Assembly: GCF_029168945.1 (NCBI RefSeq)
Contig: NC_083604.1
Span: 32,421,686-32,485,685, forward strand
Source of the DNA: Cannabis sativa
Lineage: Eukaryota; Streptophyta; Magnoliopsida; Rosales; Cannabaceae
DNA length: 64,000 bases
Reading direction: 5' to 3'
Below the pieces are notes generated by a model. That model had not been told where the DNA came from. It made no database searches and saw only the letters and a program-made list of their open reading frames with translations. A program made the position numbers and the translations under genes. This document shows positions 12,191 to 24,229 of this stretch, in pieces. Every line of letters begins with the position of its first letter. Within the stretch, counting starts at the first letter, position 1.

Positions 12191-12756
12191 ATCTGACCTT
12201 AAATTTTAAAAAAAAAATATAATCAAATTTAAAAATAAGATAGATTTTTAAGCAAAAAGATAAATACTAATTCTATTCAAATTCAAATTACACTAATATC
12301 TTGAATTAAATTAAAAAAAAATTAAATTAATTCAAAATGATAATTAGAATTGAATTAGGAATAGTAATAGTATATATACAAAACCATACAAAAAATTGGA
12401 AGTTAATTCCATGAAAAAGTATGAAAAATTGAAGAAAAAAGAAAAAAATTCGAAACTGTACGGAGAGTTCTGCGATCGCAGGAAAATATCAGCACAGCCC
12501 CGATTTTGTCAAATCTTCAAAAAATCATAACTAATTCAAATAAAATCCAAATTGAGTTCTGTAAAAGGCTAACTTGCTTAATTTTTTCCATACTATCTAA
12601 TAAAAATAATTCCAGAAACGAAATCACAATTATTTTTCACGAAAATTTCACAAACATCAATCAATCATCAAATAACACTCAATACAACATGATACCATCC
12701 AAAGAACATACAAACAATCGTTTTAAAGTCCAAATTTCTTGCAAGTAAATCAATTA

Positions 12757-12773
12757 CCATGGCTCTGAGGCCA
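12757..12773 (-). other. E1 primer-binding site
   Basis: On the minus strand TGGCCTCAGAGCCATGG starts two bases inside the 5' LTR. It resembles TGGTATCAGAGCC, the usual plant Copia site for the initiator tRNA(Met) 3' end, with two changes. E2 (23369-23385) and E3 (32387-32403) have the same site. Confidence 0.75.
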
Positions 12774-12775
12774 GT

Positions 12776-14667
12776 TGTTGGAATTTATTTTACCAGGATC
12801 TTAGATCTACTCACAAGTATGTTGATTAACATCCTAAATATGAACTTTCTAAAACGATGAAATAAACACATATAAAGTTTAGGAAACCTTACATTGGGTG
12901 CAGCGGAATAATATGACTCCTTCCGTTCAGATATCTAGCCCTTGATTCCTTTCTGTAGCAGAGCATTATCAATATCTGAACCTGGATCTCTTTCTCTGAA
13001 TCCTTGATGCTGAATCTCCTTTGCTGATGATCTTTCTTCACGATCTTCCTCACTATGATTGAGGTATTGCTTGATGTGTGTGGGCACTACTCTAATCACT
13101 AAGGATTTCGAAATTATCAAGAAGAAGAAAGAAGAAGTGATAGCTAAAGATAGGGAGAGAGAAGGCTCAGTTTTTCTGAATCAGAAAGTCTGAAGAAAAG
13201 TGTTATTTTCCTGAAGCCTTCACTATCTATTTATAGCATTCTACTAGGGTTAGATTTGAATTATATGGCATTAAAATAATGAAAAAATCAATTTAAAATA
13301 TACATATAGGTGGCCGGCCATACATAAGTGGATTGGGCCTTGGGTTTTGCAACTTTGCAATTTTACCACCTTTTGTATCTGATTTTCTCAAAAATGTCAA
13401 TTTCCTAATTCAAACATTTAAATGCCAATTCTAACTATTTAATAACTATAAATAATTATTAAATAATATTGTCATTTATCATATTTATTAATTGAACCAT
13501 ACAAAGTATCATAATTAACAAATATGCCCCTATAAACTCTTTCTTTACAATTTCGCCCTTACTTAGTGAAAAATTCACAAATAGACATAGTCTAATTTGA
13601 GAATTATAATTGATTAATCAAAACCAATTACATGAGTCTTACGAGCAATATTATCTCAACTAGTGGGGGGACCATGGGTCTATATAACCGAGCTTCCAAT
13701 AAGTAGATCAAGAATTTAGCACTAAAATTCACTAACTTATTAATTCTTCGTTGAATCCACGCATAGAACTTAGAATTGCACTCTCAGTATATAGAATGCT
13801 CTATATGTTCCACCATATAGACACATCATTAGTTATCCATTGTTATAATCCTAATGTGATCAATGATCCTCTATATGAATGATCTACACTGTAAAGGGAT
13901 CAAATTACTGTTACACCCTACAATGTATTTATTCCTTAAAACACTTGACCCCGTATAAATGATATTTCAGCTTATGTGAAATGAGTACTCCACCATTTAT
14001 GTTCGTTTGGTCAAGCTCGAAGGAGATCATCCTTTGCTTACTATTCGCCAGATAGAAGCTATAGATTCCATGTTTATGATAGCGCTCCCACTCAATTGCA
14101 CTACCGTGTTCCCAAAAAGTACGTATCACCCTGACCTAAAAGCAGGCTTAACTAACAATTCAAGGAACACGAATAGCCTTTCAAGATTGAGCCTAATCAT
14201 AACAGGATTAAGATCATTTGATCTAGGATCAACTAGGCGATATTGACTTGAATAGATTTTACGGTAAGTTTAATTAAATCTAAGTCAAAGTTCAATATCG
14301 GTCCCTTCCGATGCATACTCCATGCATCCAACCTGAGCTTTACTTTAACCAATTTTCTGGAAAGAACATAGTATTTCTCCAAATACAAGTAAACTCTTGT
14401 TGTAGATTATCATATCAGTAAAACCCTGTGTCTGATAAATCTAGGAAACTTTATTCACATAGTCATGTTTACTATCCAATGTGTTGACGGCACAATAAAC
14501 AGGATCAAGTATGTGAAAAGGGTTTCAGATGAATTTATACATTATGTACATATAATCATGAAATAAATCATGTGAACCATGCAACATTAAATGTTATTTC
14601 TGATCTATATTAATAAGTAAATCTGATTATATTGAAATGAGTTTTATTTAGGGCATAAAACCCAACA
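12776..14667 (-). repeat. E1 5' LTR (subfamily A)
   Basis: 1892 bp; the partner of 4429-6319. This is the LTR that would drive transcription of E1 (minus strand); TATAAATA on the minus strand at 13228-13235. Confidence 0.9.
13228..13235 (-). promoter_or_regulatory. TATA box in E1 5' LTR
   Basis: TATAAATA on the minus strand. It occurs at the same relative place in the E1 3' LTR (4881-4888), the E2 5' LTR (23834-23841) and the E3 5' LTR (32847-32854). Confidence 0.6.
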
Positions 14668-14672
14668 GTCCC

Positions 14673-15151
14673 TACGCTCCCGCCAAGACCCAATGGGAGA
14701 GTGGCCATGATCTTCGGTGGACCCCTATTGGGGGAACTACCAGAAAAGAGTTGAAACGCTATGCTGGAGCCATTAAACACGACGAAGTGTGGGAAGTCAC
14801 CTAGCTTCCAACACAAAGGCCCCGACTCATGGATCAGCCCATTACTTTCACAGAAAAGGACGCCAAACTGGTGCGTTTTCCTCACCATGACCCTCTGGTC
14901 ATAGAGACCCCTATTACCAACAAAATTGTGGCAAGGACGTTGGTCGATAATGGGAGTTCCGTGAACCTGTTATTCAAAGAGGCCTTCACGGCCATAAGCC
15001 TCACAGATAGGGATTTGTCACCCAGTGGCTTCTAGATCACAAGATTCAATAGGACCACACTTATCCCAATGGGAAAAGTGAGACTGCCAGTCACCCTATG
15101 CCCGGATACCCCTAAAAGTACTTTTAAGTACTGCACATTTGTGGTGGTAGA
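14673..15151 (+). pseudogene. G1 aspartic protease region
   Basis: The + frame around 14829-15035 contains ARTLVDNGSSVNLLF, the retropepsin active site with its D-N-G-S form usual in Tat/Athila elements (DTG/DSG elsewhere). It is preceded by the family-typical HHDPLVIET stretch. A TAG at 15033 interrupts the frame, after which it stays readable to the E2 insertion at 15151/15152 and resumes at 35363 with VDCPTAYNAFLGRP. The enzyme would cut the Gag-Pol polyprotein. Start and end are set by the E1 and E2 insertions, so no start codon is expected. Confidence 0.75.
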
Positions 15152-17064
15152 TGTTGGAAATTTATTTTACCAGGATCTTAGATCTACTCACAAGTATGTT
15201 GTTTAAACACCCTAAATATGAACTTTCTAAAACGATAAATTAAACACATATAAAGTTAAGAAAACCTTACATTGATGCAGCGGAATTAATGTCTCCTTCC
15301 ACTCAGATCTCTAACCCTTGTATCCTTTCTGTAGCAGAGTATAATCAAGATCTGAGCCCGAATGTCCTTCTTCTTCAAGTTTGATCCTTCACAGTCTTCC
15401 AATCTATGATTGAGTTACTACTTGCTGTGTGTGGGCACTTACTCTCTCACTAGGGTTCGAAATTGATGAAGGAGAAAAGAGAATAGAGATTTCGGCCAAG
15501 TATAGAAAGTGGGGAAGGCTCAGTTTTTCTGAAGAGAGAAATTTCTGTCAGAAAGGCTAATATTCAAAGATGTGTATTTGACTGAGCCATCACTTTCTAT
15601 TTATAGGCAACTACTAGGTTTAGGTTAGGAATTATTTGGCATTAAAATAATGAAAATATTAATTTGAAAAACCAACAATAAGTGGTCGGCCATGGTGTTA
15701 TAGTGGGCCCCACTTGATTTTGCAGTTTTATCAAATTTTATCTCTATTTTCCCAAAAACGCCAATTTTCCAATTCTAACCTTTTAAATGCCAAAACTAAT
15801 TATTTAATAACTAAAATAGTTTATTAAATAATATTGTCATTTAATTTAATTATTAATTAGACATATAAAGTCTATTAATAAATAAATAAACCTAGAAACT
15901 CTTTTCTTTACAATTTCACCCCTGCTTAGTGAAAATTCATAAAATTAGACATAGTCTAACTTTAGAATTATAATTGATCAATCACGAATCAATCAATGAG
16001 TCTTACAAGCAGAATGTTCTCAACTAGAATGGGGACCATGGATCTATATGCTGAGCTTCCAATAAGTGAACCAAATTTACCAAGTAAATTCCTACTTATT
16101 AATTCTTCGTTGAATCCACTCTTAGAACTTAGAATTGCACTCTCAGACTTATATAGAGCATATTATATGTTCCACGATATCAATATGCTATCTCATTTAA
16201 CCATTGTTATAATCTTATTGTGATTTAAAGATCCTCTATATAGATGATCTACATCGAGATGGGATTTCTTACCGTTCTCACCCCTCAATGTATTTTGCCC
16301 CTTAAAACACTTAGCTACCTGTAAATGGTGTTTAGTGATCTAATGATTAGTCAGTTAAACAAGAGCTCATCCATTTACTTCTATTTGCTAAGCTCGAAGG
16401 GAATCATCACTTGACTTCTATACACCAGTAGAAGCTATAGATTCCATATTTATGTTCAGCACTCCCACTCAATCATACTATCATGTTCCCAAAATATACG
16501 TATCACCCTGACCCAAAAGTAGGCTTAACTAATAAATCAAAGAACATGAATAGCACTCCTGAGTTGAGCCTAAGCATATCAGGATTTAGATTCTTTTAAT
16601 CTTAAGATCAACTACTGATATTGACTTGGAAAGATATGTATAACGGTAAGTTTGTAATATCTTAACTTAGTTGCAATATCGGTCCAGTCCAATGTATACT
16701 CCATACATTCGAAACTAGTATACTTTACTAATGTCCTGGAAAGAACATAACACTTACTCCAAGTGTAAGTACACATCATCGCTGATTATCACATTAGTGT
16801 AAATCCAATAACACTGATGAAACAGGGACCAAGTCTTTTGATTCATATGATCACAATCACATTCCACTGTGTTGACGATACTGTAATTGTGAATAAACAT
16901 ATGATCTGGATTTAACTGATTTTGTGTGTATGAATGTAATAAACATATTAAACATATTCAACCATTAGCATGTAGAATTCACGCAAACATCAATCACTTC
17001 AAATTTCTTATATTGATAACTAATCAGATTGTAAAGAGTTTTACTTAGGGCATAAAACCCAACA
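15152..17064 (-). repeat. E2 3' LTR (subfamily B)
   Basis: 1913 bp; TGTTGG...CCAACA ends. Together with 1-704 it defines subfamily B. It matches the split 5' LTR closely; a 10-bp indel and a few substitutions near 16960-16990 separate them. Confidence 0.88.
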
Positions 17065-17077
17065 AACTCCCACTTGC
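17065..17077 (-). other. E2 polypurine tract
   Basis: Minus-strand GCAAGTGGGAGTT adjoining the 3' LTR, as in E1 and E3. Confidence 0.7.
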
Positions 17078-18881
17078 ACTAACATAAAACAAACTGTGCA
17101 AATAGGTCAATCTGATGTCTTGATCTTTAGATCAAGTGTAGTATATTTGAATCCACCCAAACTTCTGGAACTAGTTCATAAATACTCTTATGAAACATCC
17201 TTTACTATATGCTTTACTTATCAAGGGATACTGAAATCTTTAACTGTTTTAAAAGTACATCTGAGTTAACAGAAGACATATCTCTCATATTTTAAAATAT
17301 GGAATTGAGATAATACAGTGTAGACTTATCTTCAGTGATATAACTTTCTTGGATTTCGAATACACAAAGTTATAATTCTTCTCTGGTAGAGCTTGAATTA
17401 TTATACAATAATTCCTCCACCCCCAAAGTAAGCACCATCTCATAGAATCTAGAAATTGGATGGTGAGATACAAAGACAACTGATACACAGCTCCTTAATA
17501 TCTAACATATAGATCACTTTCATAAATCCTTCTTGAATATCTTCTAATGTTCCCTATTTGATTACATCTCAGATAGCTCCCACTCAATAGCAGATGTCTG
17601 GTTAAATAATACTTTTAACCTCTGATTGTTTGGAGAGTTACCTAGTTGTGACTTTTGTATTAGTCTTAATCATTAAGTCAAGACTAAGTCATCAACATAG
17701 CAGACTAGTATTTGAAGTGAAAAATACATGCCAGAGATAAAGTAATCAAAATTAAGATACCATAAAATTTTATGAGGATTAAGAATTCTAGGTTCAAGGC
17801 ATTCGAATGGACTGAACTAGAGTTCTTTATCTTATTCTCATAATTCTGATAAGCTATTCCTATCCATGTGAATGGTTAGATTTGCTTTTCAGTAATGTTC
17901 TTAAGTACCTATCACAATTATCAACCTAATGAAGATGGGTATAGAACTTTAAAATTCTCCCACTCAATTAAGGTAGTGTGAAACTTTAACAAAGAACTTT
18001 CAAAGGTATCAAACTTTTACTTACAACAGTAAAACGAAATGGAACATACAATCAAGATCAAGAATTTATATTGACAACAGCTAACTCATTATATTATTTC
18101 CATGTTTAAACAAAATATGTGTTACATAGGGAATTGTGGAATAGACTCCACCCCTAAGAATATACATATAGGGTACTTGTGGATAACCTTCCCTAAGTAT
18201 ATAGAGATTATGATCCACCCCTAAAGGTTGTAAAGATCATGATTCTCTTAGTGTGATAGAGTTTATGTGGAGTTGAATACTATCCAGAGTTCATTAGATA
18301 TAAAAGATCATTGAACTGCATAGTTTTCTTAACTTTTCTCCACCCCTATCAGATCAAAAGATCCTTTTATTAAACAAATTCTTAATAATTGTATTAGAAT
18401 TAACAATTATTAATAAACATAGAAATAGTTTCTAGTGTTTATTTATATAACTCTATGAAGAGTTGTAAATATAATAGAATTTGCATTAATAATAAAAACA
18501 CTTACACATACAAACATACAAATATAATGTGGTAATAATTGATGAAGATAAATTAAATGAAGCTCAATCTCATAATTTGCAATAGTAAATTTCGAAAATT
18601 AGAAACTTTATTAATAAAAAAAATGTATTGCAACAATATGAGAGAAACAGGGATAAATATCCCTAACATAAATTTGAAATCCAAATTGTCTTTAAACTAA
18701 AACAATTAATTCAAAAAAAATTGAAGAGCTTCATCTTCATCTGGACGATTTCACCCTTTGGTCCAGCTTTCTGATCCAACTCATCTGAGTTCAAGTAGCT
18801 TGGCCCATAAGAAGAAGAAAACAAATAAACAAAGTTAGTCCAGAATCATAAATCCAAATGGATAATAATTCACTAAAACTC
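17078..18881 (-). pseudogene. E2 decayed and shortened pol
   Basis: This 1.8 kb lies between gag and the polypurine tract, where an intact Copia pol would need about 3 kb or more. Just beyond gag (18839-18847, minus) a frame one base off gag reads WIYDSG, the Copia protease active site, but it runs into hydrophobic sequence and a TGA. Near 17560-17660 the sequence is alignable with the RT 'RPD...NPG..HWK.IK' block in E0/E1/E3, with several stops. The integrase is not recognisable. No pol product is possible. Confidence 0.5.
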
Positions 18882-19748
18882 TTAAAGTTTATCAATGGAA
18901 ATACCTTGTTTCTTTGCAAGAAGTTTAGGACATTGGGGTTTCCAATGACCTTTCTCATTGCAGTAGAAACACTTTCCTTTAAGTGTAGCATCACCAGAAG
19001 GAGCAGCCTTTTTATTTTTCATGGCTTTTGTTCGCTTCTTGGTGTTCTTCCACTTCTTCTTCGATTTGGGTTTTGAAGCAAAGGCAACATTTGCTTCAGG
19101 TTTCATCGTCCCATTACCATTCCCAGGATTGTGAGGTTTACTCCCTTTCTTCTTAGGTCCTCCAATCAAATTTTCATAAGTTTGAAGGTCATTGACTAAT
19201 TCATGAAAGTCAATTTCCTTCTTATTCATGACATAATTTGATGTGTATGGTAGAAATGCTGGAGTCAGGCTATTCAAGATAAGACTTACTTGAGTAGCAC
19301 TATCCATTTCAGCACCATGATCCTGGGCTTCTTGGAAATAACTTGACATGAGGAGAACATGGTCACGAACGTTTTGATGAGGTTCCATCCGTGCATTAAT
19401 GTACTTCTTAGTCGTGTCAAAGCGTGAATGAAGTGATGCCTTACCGAATAGCTCATTTAACTTCGTCATAACTTCAGCAGCCTTCTCGGTTTTAGAAAAC
19501 TGAGTTTTGAGGGTGTCAACCATGCTAGAAAGAATAAAGTATAGAGCTTTGTCATTTGCTTTCTGCCAACGCTCATACTTTTCTTTCACAGCTTTGGAAG
19601 CATTGTCCCCAGGCACTTCAGGTGACGGCTCAGTTAAAACAAACAAGGCACTTTCTCCTATGAGAGCAATATTAATGTTCTCATTCCACTTATTAAAGTT
19701 ATATCCATTCAGCTTATTTTCAGTCAACAGTGATAACATGTGATTCAT
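18882..19748 (-). CDS. gag: E2 Gag polyprotein (Copia type), intact
   Basis: A 288-codon ORF starting at the ATG at 19748 (MNHMLSLLTENKL). The frame is open 22 codons further upstream, but that part is hydrophobic and lies before the usual gag start. The N-terminal two thirds fit the Copia gag domain (gag-polypeptide of LTR copia-type/UBN2): the pattern 'L.G.N...W...' (here NKLNGYNFNKW), then a helical capsid-like part. A Lys-rich linker leads to a CCHC zinc knuckle, CFYCNEKGHWKPQC, about residues 260-273. The product would form the virus-like particle and bind element RNA. A TAA at 18882 ends the frame before the protease relic. No internal stops or frameshifts are seen, in contrast with pol. 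Confidence 0.88.
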   Translation of the reverse strand: MNHMLSLLTENKLNGYNFNKWNENINIALIGESALFVLTEPSPEVPGDNASKAVKEKYERWQKANDKALYFILSSMVDTLKTQFSKTEKAAEVMTKLNELFGKASLHSRFDTTKKYINARMEPHQNVRDHVLLMSSYFQEAQDHGAEMDSATQVSLILNSLTPAFLPYTSNYVMNKKEIDFHELVNDLQTYENLIGGPKKKGSKPHNPGNGNGTMKPEANVAFASKPKSKKKWKNTKKRTKAMKNKKAAPSGDATLKGKCFYCNEKGHWKPQCPKLLAKKQGISIDKL

Positions 19749-19924
19749 TTTGATAATACAGGATACTACAAAATAATAAAAATCAACAAATAGAAATAAA
19801 TAATGGTTTAACACAAAATCAATTCAGAAATTATAAGCACATAGCAAGTAGGAATGATATGAGAAAATACTTAAAAAATTCAATCCTAAATAATTTCCAA
19901 GGTTTTTCAACAAACTGATATCAG

Positions 19925-20060
19925 TGTCCCGTTTAGGCGAGAGTCAAAGCTACCATCCATTGAATAGAGTTGTCAGCTCATCTAAAATGTTAAACATTCT
20001 AGCAACCTTTTATTCGATCAAGATTGGAATCCAGCGTTGTCTCGTTTAAGCGAGAGTCAA
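19925..20060 (-). repeat. Paired short motif in E2 leader
   Basis: Same pair as in E1; here the second copy reads GTCTCGTTTAAGCGAGAGTC, which improves self-complementarity (CTCG...CGAG). Spacing 113 bp. Confidence 0.8.
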
Positions 20061-21871
20061 GGCTATTCTATCTTATGAGCTTCTACCATTGTTTCGCAAT
20101 TTGCAAGTCAAATATGGTCGCCACCATTAGGGTGATCTATACCATATATAACACTTACAAACTACTTATCATTTGAGATTAAACGGTGCGAAATTGCTAA
20201 TGAACGTTCCTCCATTAGGGAGGATTACTCACTAAAACAAACGCGGTGTAAAACCCACAATGGAGATCGAATGTCTTAATAATAATAAAGCTCATTCTTT
20301 AAAATGTATTTTCTTTATTATTCTAATAAATTAATTCTCATTAAATTCGAATTTTAGAATTGAAATTCTAAAGGAAGAATTTAATATAATATTTATAAAA
20401 TTATACTTAGATGGTGATTGAAATAAAATTAATTATTTCCATCTTAGTGATAATCTTAAATATAAATATTAAGGAAATTAATTTAAGTTGAATTAAATTA
20501 AATAATTAGCAACTTAAAAATTTCCTTTGAGAATATATTTATTGAGTTCGAAAATTTAAAGTATATATAAAAAAAAATACTATTTTCGAAAATAATAAAA
20601 ATAGAAAAGAAATACTTCAAGCAAAAATATCACCTATCTAGATTTTCTTTTGACTAGTTAATTCAATTTCTAATAATATATATATTTTAAATTCATTTAT
20701 TTTAAATTAATCAATTAAATGAAAAAATTATTGATTGTAGTTGGTCCAAGAATTAATTAAAATAAATAATTAATTTACAACTCAATCTATTTTTCAAAAT
20801 AAATTCGGAAAAAAATTCGAAAATATTGCATAAATAAAATGCCATTTTTCGAAATTGATTAATAAAATAAAGGAAAAATATATATTGAAAATTATTTAAA
20901 TTTAAGTTGAAAAATTAAATTTCAACCTAAAAATAATTTTCTATTTAATTAAGTGTCATGAAAAATCAATAAATATTCAAGTATCATGATTAAAATCAAC
21001 TTAGATATTTAGATTTTTCAAGTTAATTAAATGTATTAAATTCAAGAAATAATAATTAAGTGTAGAGAAGGCTTAATTATTAATTTCCAGTTTAATACTA
21101 GGGAAAATATTTTAAAATAAAATTGTACCAAAATTAATTATTTAAATAATTAATTTCACAATGTATAATATTTTCCTATTTAAATATTAGAAATAATAAG
21201 TAGTCTAGAAATTACTATCTAGAAAATATCTTATTTGACTAAGTATCTTTTCAACAAAAATTTGAAAAATATCTAATTTAAGTTATATAGAAAAAATCTA
21301 AAACTTAAATAATTTCAAATTTAGATTTAATTAAATATCAAAAATTAAGTTATAACCACTTAATTTGAAGATATCTTTTAAGTTAATATTCGAAAAGATA
21401 TTAACCTAAAAAATATCTAAAATATTCCATTTTAAGTTAATATTCGAAAAGATATTAACTTAAAAAATATCTTAAGAATCTTTAATAACTAATGCCTAGG
21501 ATTCCTCAACTTGATTTAAAATTTAAATCAAATATTCAAATTTAAGTTAGATAAGAAAAATCAGTTGTTACAACTAATTTATAACTTAAATAGGAATATT
21601 TAATTAAATAAGCTCCAGAAAGAATCTAGTTAGTTAAAATTCTATATTTAATTAAATACAAGAAAAATACAAATAGTTTGTCTAGAAATAATATCTAAAC
21701 TAAAAGTGTTTTTCTTAAAATTAACTTTAAAATATTAAAATGAAAATAAATTTCATATATTTTAAAAGTTAATTATGTTGCTAATTCAATTTTATTAGGT
21801 CAAACTAATATAATTAACCTAGTACAGTTATTCAAATCAGGCAAATGGGCCTTCACAATTAGGGTAGTTCA

Positions 21872-21930
21872 TGTGAGGGGGTGCTGGGTTCAGTATGTCG
21901 TACCCACTTCTATGGCTCCCAACTCTCACA
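21872..21930 (-). promoter_or_regulatory. Conserved stem-loop in E2 leader
   Basis: TGTGAG (21872-21877) pairs with CTCACA (21925-21930), with an inner TGGGT/ACCCA hairpin; the loop is the same as in E1. Candidate packaging element by position. Confidence 0.5.
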
Positions 21931-23368
21931 CAAGGCCCAAAAGAGAGGAATTTAACCTTAAAATAAATAACTGTTATTAATTGAATAGGTCCAATAACTA
22001 GATGGACCTAAATAAAATCTATCATGGTGTGACATTTTATTTAGCAACAACCTATATGCATCTATATTAAAACAAAATAAACATATAGGCTCACACAGGT
22101 ACACACTTGGATGGATCCTATCATGTTGCTAGGTCATACACTGATGAAAGAAGATTGTAAAATTTACCTGTTACAAATTATTAACTTGACCAAGGGAGCC
22201 ATCAGATCATTAGTTCTCGCAAATAGTAACCATGGCTATTTGCAATCAAGTAATAATAGGTTTTGAAAAACTTACACACAAGCTAAAACCACATACTCCT
22301 GCAACAAGGTTAGCTGGATAGTTGGAAGTAGGATTTATTTAATTTTAAATAAATAAATTTCGAAATTAATAATAAAAAAAATATTTAATTAAAAAAAATT
22401 TAATTTTCGAAAAAAAAATAAAAAAAAAATTATTTATTTTCGAAAATAAATAAAAAAATATTATTTTAAATTTCGAAACTGTTTAAAAAAATATTTAAAA
22501 TTAAACCTACAATTTTTGAAAAAATTAGGTTTCAACCAACCTAAATATCATTTCAAAAATTTGCTAACTACTTATAAAAATTAAATGTTATTTTATAAAT
22601 AAAAATTAAATAAAATTAGAAAAGATAAATGAAATATCTTTTTCAGATTTTAAATTTAATTTAAATAAATAAAATAACAAAATTTAAAAGTTAGCAAAAT
22701 ATCTTACATCTATTTAAAATTACATGATTATAATTATCTTATTTTAAATTTAAATAAGGTCAAAATATTTAAAAAAAAAATAATTTTAAAGTAGTTAAAA
22801 TCTGACCTTAAATTTAAAAATAAGATAAGATATAATCAAATTTAAAAATAAGATAGATAATTAAGCAATAAGATAGGTATTTACTATTTTAAAATTCAAC
22901 TTACACTAATATCTTGAATTAAATTTAAAAAATATTAAATTAATTCATAATGATAATTAGAATTGAATTAGGAATAGTAAATCTATAAATACAAAACTAC
23001 ACAAAAAATCAGAAGTTAATTCCATGAAAAAACATGAAAAAACGAAGAAAAAAGAAAAAAATTGTGAGTTGTACGGACAGTTTTCGCGATCGCATGAAAA
23101 TTTCAGCACAACTCCTATTTTTTCGAATCTTCAAAAAATCATAACTAATTCAAATTAAATCGAAATTGAGTTCTGTAAAAAGGTAACTTGCTTAATTTTT
23201 TCCATACTATCGAATAAAAATAATTCCAGAAACAGAATCGCAATTATTTTTTACGAAAATTCACAAACATCAATCAATCATCAAATAACACTCAATACAA
23301 CATGATACCATCCAAAAACAAACAATCAATCGTTTTAAAGTCCAAATTTCTTGTAAGTAAATCAATTA

Positions 23369-23385
23369 CCATGGCTCTGAGGCCA
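23369..23385 (-). other. E2 primer-binding site
   Basis: Minus-strand TGGCCTCAGAGCCATGG next to the 5' LTR; initiator tRNA(Met)-like. Confidence 0.75.
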
Positions 23386-23387
23386 GT

Positions 23388-24229
23388 TGTTGAAAATTTA
23401 TTTTACCAGGATCTTAGATCTACTCACAAGTATGTTGTTTAAACACCCTAAATATGAACTTTCTAAAACGATAAATTAAACACATATAAAGTTAAGAAAA
23501 CCTTACATTGATGCAGTGGAATTAATGTCTCCTTCCACTCAGATCTCTAACCCTTGTATCCTTTCTGTAGCAGAGTATTATCAAGATCTGAGCCCGAATG
23601 TCCTTCTTCTTCAAGTTTGATCCTTCACAGTCTTCCAATCTATGATTGAGTTACTACTTGCTGTGTGTGGGCACTTACTCTCTCACTAGGGTTCGAAATT
23701 GATGAAGGAGAAAAGAGAATAGAGATTTCGGCCAAGTATAGAAAGTGGGGAAGGCTCAGTTTTTCTGAAGAGAGAAATTTCTGTCAGAAAGGCTAATATT
23801 CAAAGATGTGTATTTGACTGAGCCATCACTTTCTATTTATAGGCAACTACTAGGTTTAGGTTAGGAATTATTTGGCATTAAAATAATGAAAATATTAATT
23901 TGAAAAACCAACAATAAGTGGTCGGCCATGGTGTTATAGTGGGCCCCACTTGATTTTGCAGTTTTATCAAATTTTATCTCTATTTTCTCAAAAATGCCAA
24001 TTTTCCAATTCTAACCTTTTAAATGCCAAAACTAATTATTTAATAACTAAAATAGTTTATTAAATAATATTGTCATTTAATTTAATTATTAATTAGACAT
24101 ATAAAGTCTATTAATAAATAAATAAACCTAGAAACTCTTTTCTTTACAATTTCACCCCTGCTTAGTGAAAATTCATAAAATTAGACATAGTCTAACTTTA
24201 GAATTATAATTGATCAATCACGAATCAGT
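23388..24229 (-). repeat. E2 5' LTR, first part (U5 side)
   Basis: The 3' half of the 5' LTR on the minus strand, cut by E3 at 24229/24230. TATA box TATAAATA (minus) at 23834-23841. The sequence continues at 34291 once the duplicated target TCAAT (here TCAGT on the left) is removed. Confidence 0.88.

Larger units (their letters stand above)
9001..12756 (-). other. E1 AT-rich untranslated leader
   Basis: Between the primer site and the position where gag starts in E2. It is very AT-rich with many TTAATT/AAATTAA words and oligo-A runs, and has no ORF worth reporting. Three islands of mixed composition stand out and are conserved in E2 and E3: the paired GTCCCGTTTAGGCGAGAGTC motif (9141-9275), the stem-loop at 11201-11263, and a segment near 11440-11650. 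Such long leaders are typical of Angela-type elements. Confidence 0.7.
4429..14667 (-). mobile_element. E1: complete Angela-like Copia LTR retrotransposon, non-autonomous (10.2 kb)
   Basis: The ends are exact: LTRs 4429-6319 and 12776-14667, flanked by the 5-bp target duplication GTCCC (4424-4428 and 14668-14672). On the minus strand the order is 5' LTR, primer site, a 3.5 kb AT-rich leader, a coding relic without ORFs, polypurine tract, 3' LTR. The two LTRs differ at only about a dozen positions by eye in 1.89 kb, so the insertion is recent although no gag or pol ORF survives. Movement must have used proteins from another element. The Angela/BARE-like assignment rests on the LTR start TGTTGGGTTTTATGCCC, the CAAGTGGGAG tract, and the gag of the sister element E2. 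Confidence 0.88.
19749..23368 (-). other. E2 AT-rich untranslated leader
   Basis: 3.6 kb between primer site and gag, AT-rich, without real ORFs. It holds the paired motif (19925-19947, 20038-20060) and the conserved stem-loop (21872-21930, outer stem 6 bp). It is alignable with the E1 and E3 leaders with many small indels. Confidence 0.7.

Noticed and set aside
12506..12748. 80-codon ORF near the E1 primer site, also at 32136-32378 in E3
   Set aside because: Leader sequence, Asn/Ile/Lys-rich from AT composition, on the wrong strand for the element, and broken in E2.
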